DNA from: Lederbergia citrisecunda
GTDB taxonomy: Bacteria > Bacillota > Bacilli > Bacillales > Bacillaceae_C
Direction: 5' to 3'
NCBI RefSeq assembly: GCF_018343695.1
Contig: NZ_JAGYPJ010000001.1
Location: 1,251,001 to 1,315,000 of the forward strand
Length of the DNA stretch: 64,000 nt
Part shown: in pieces, positions 63,700 to 64,000 of the stretch
Layout of the letters: each line of letters begins with the position of its first letter
How positions within the stretch are numbered: position 1 is the stretch's first letter
The notes under the pieces: model-generated
The model's input: only the letters and a program-made list of their open reading frames with translations
The model's database searches: none
Told to the model about the DNA's origin: nothing
Translations under genes and position numbers: made by a program

Positions 63700-64000
63700 C
63701 TATAGCTCAAACAAATCATACACCGTTGGATCTAACCTATTCCATACCATACCAGATAATTCTGCCAACGTTTCGATTCCCCAAATCAGAGAACCAAATT
63801 CATCTTTTTTATAGTCTTCCCATCGCTCCCATGCATCTGGATTAATCTCAATATTTTTACTTATCATTGGAAGAAGTTTATTGGCTTTTTTCTAGAGAAA
63901 GATTGGGGAGCTCTTTATATGCATTTATCTGATAGGATATTCCTGTTAATCTACTAAGTTGCCTCTCTAACTCGTTCGCAGACGTTTTATAGTAACCGAA
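63700..64000 (-). pseudogene. Frameshifted gene running off the window end
   Basis: From the right edge one frame reads YYKTSANELERQLSRLTGIS then YQINAYKELPNLSLEK before a stop at about 63888. The adjacent frame picks up there with ANKLLPMISKNIEINPDAWE and later GSLIWGIETLAELSGMVWNR then LDPTVYDLFEL, ending at TAG 63700-63702. The two read as one protein broken at an A-run (GAAAAAAG) near 63893. It lies 116 bp upstream of the PLD-fold gene on the same strand. I do not recognise it. A sequencing error in the A-run is possible. Confidence 0.6.

Noticed and set aside
1-64000. CRISPR array, tRNA or rRNA genes
   Set aside because: No regularly spaced repeats and no clover-leaf or rRNA-like sequence were found on reading through both strands.

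Overview
The window looks like chromosomal DNA of a low-GC Firmicute of the family Bacillaceae. Shine-Dalgarno sites are strong (AGGAGG type), TTG and GTG starts are common, many genes have close Bacillus counterparts (des, yfkAB, kynABU, proBA behind a T-box, an LtaS-like sulfatase-fold family), and rho-independent hairpins separate the units. I cannot name a species. Most genes lie on the minus strand. No rRNA, tRNA, CRISPR array or intact insertion sequence was seen.

Layout. 0-5.7 kb: the 5' part of a fatty acid desaturase gene, a mug DNA glycosylase, and an operon-like run araC-type regulator > sat > SLC13 permease > cysC for sulfate uptake and activation to PAPS. 5.8-22.1 kb: a large carbohydrate-type catabolic locus. 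It holds two paralogous Gfo/Idh/MocA oxidoreductases, two TIM-barrel isomerase/epimerases, a sensory-rhodopsin-transducer-like (ASRT) small-molecule binder, a PhyH-type Fe/2OG dioxygenase, an AraC regulator, a complete Opp/Dpp-class ABC importer with a 647-residue lipoprotein, two small membrane proteins tacked on the transporter operon, and two sulfatase-fold hydrolases. Both hydrolases have Thr where true sulfatases have the formylglycine Cys/Ser. No glycoside hydrolase is present. 22.3-26.4 kb: a DDAH-like amidinohydrolase, an MFS transporter with a ROK regulator and its palindromic operator, and a DinB-like protein. 26.4-33 kb: a racemase remnant, a T-box-controlled proB-proA-ilvE operon, a DedA protein and an amidase. 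33-44.5 kb: single-gene accessory functions (VOC, alpha/beta hydrolase, APH-type kinase, MATE pump, an odd 1056-residue UvrA paralogue, an ArsR-SRPBCC operon with visible promoter and operators, YfkAB radical SAM).

44.9-64 kb is a scarred accessory region. A broken oligopeptide transporter sits just upstream of an intact kynU-kynB-kynA operon (tryptophan to anthranilate). An NAD(P)H-dependent FMN reductase gene occurs three times: intact at 60.3 kb, a 5'-truncated pseudogene at 53.0 kb and a 124-bp fragment at 48.4 kb. The smallest fragment is fused to a truncated copy of the 57.7 kb gene, as expected if a 57.7-60.5 kb segment had been copied and then internally deleted. Between the copies lie a RES-domain protein, a glucosamine-6-phosphate-deaminase-like gene and membrane proteins. 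A HAD phosphatase pseudogene, REP-like hairpins, a GIY-YIG protein and a DEAD-box helicase follow.

The window ends with a two-gene unit, a PLD-fold protein followed by a nucleic-acid-deaminase-like protein, preceded by a frameshifted gene that runs off the edge. This unit and the Thr-type sulfatase/ASRT/oxidoreductase locus are the best candidates for undescribed biology here; both functional readings are inference from motifs and context.
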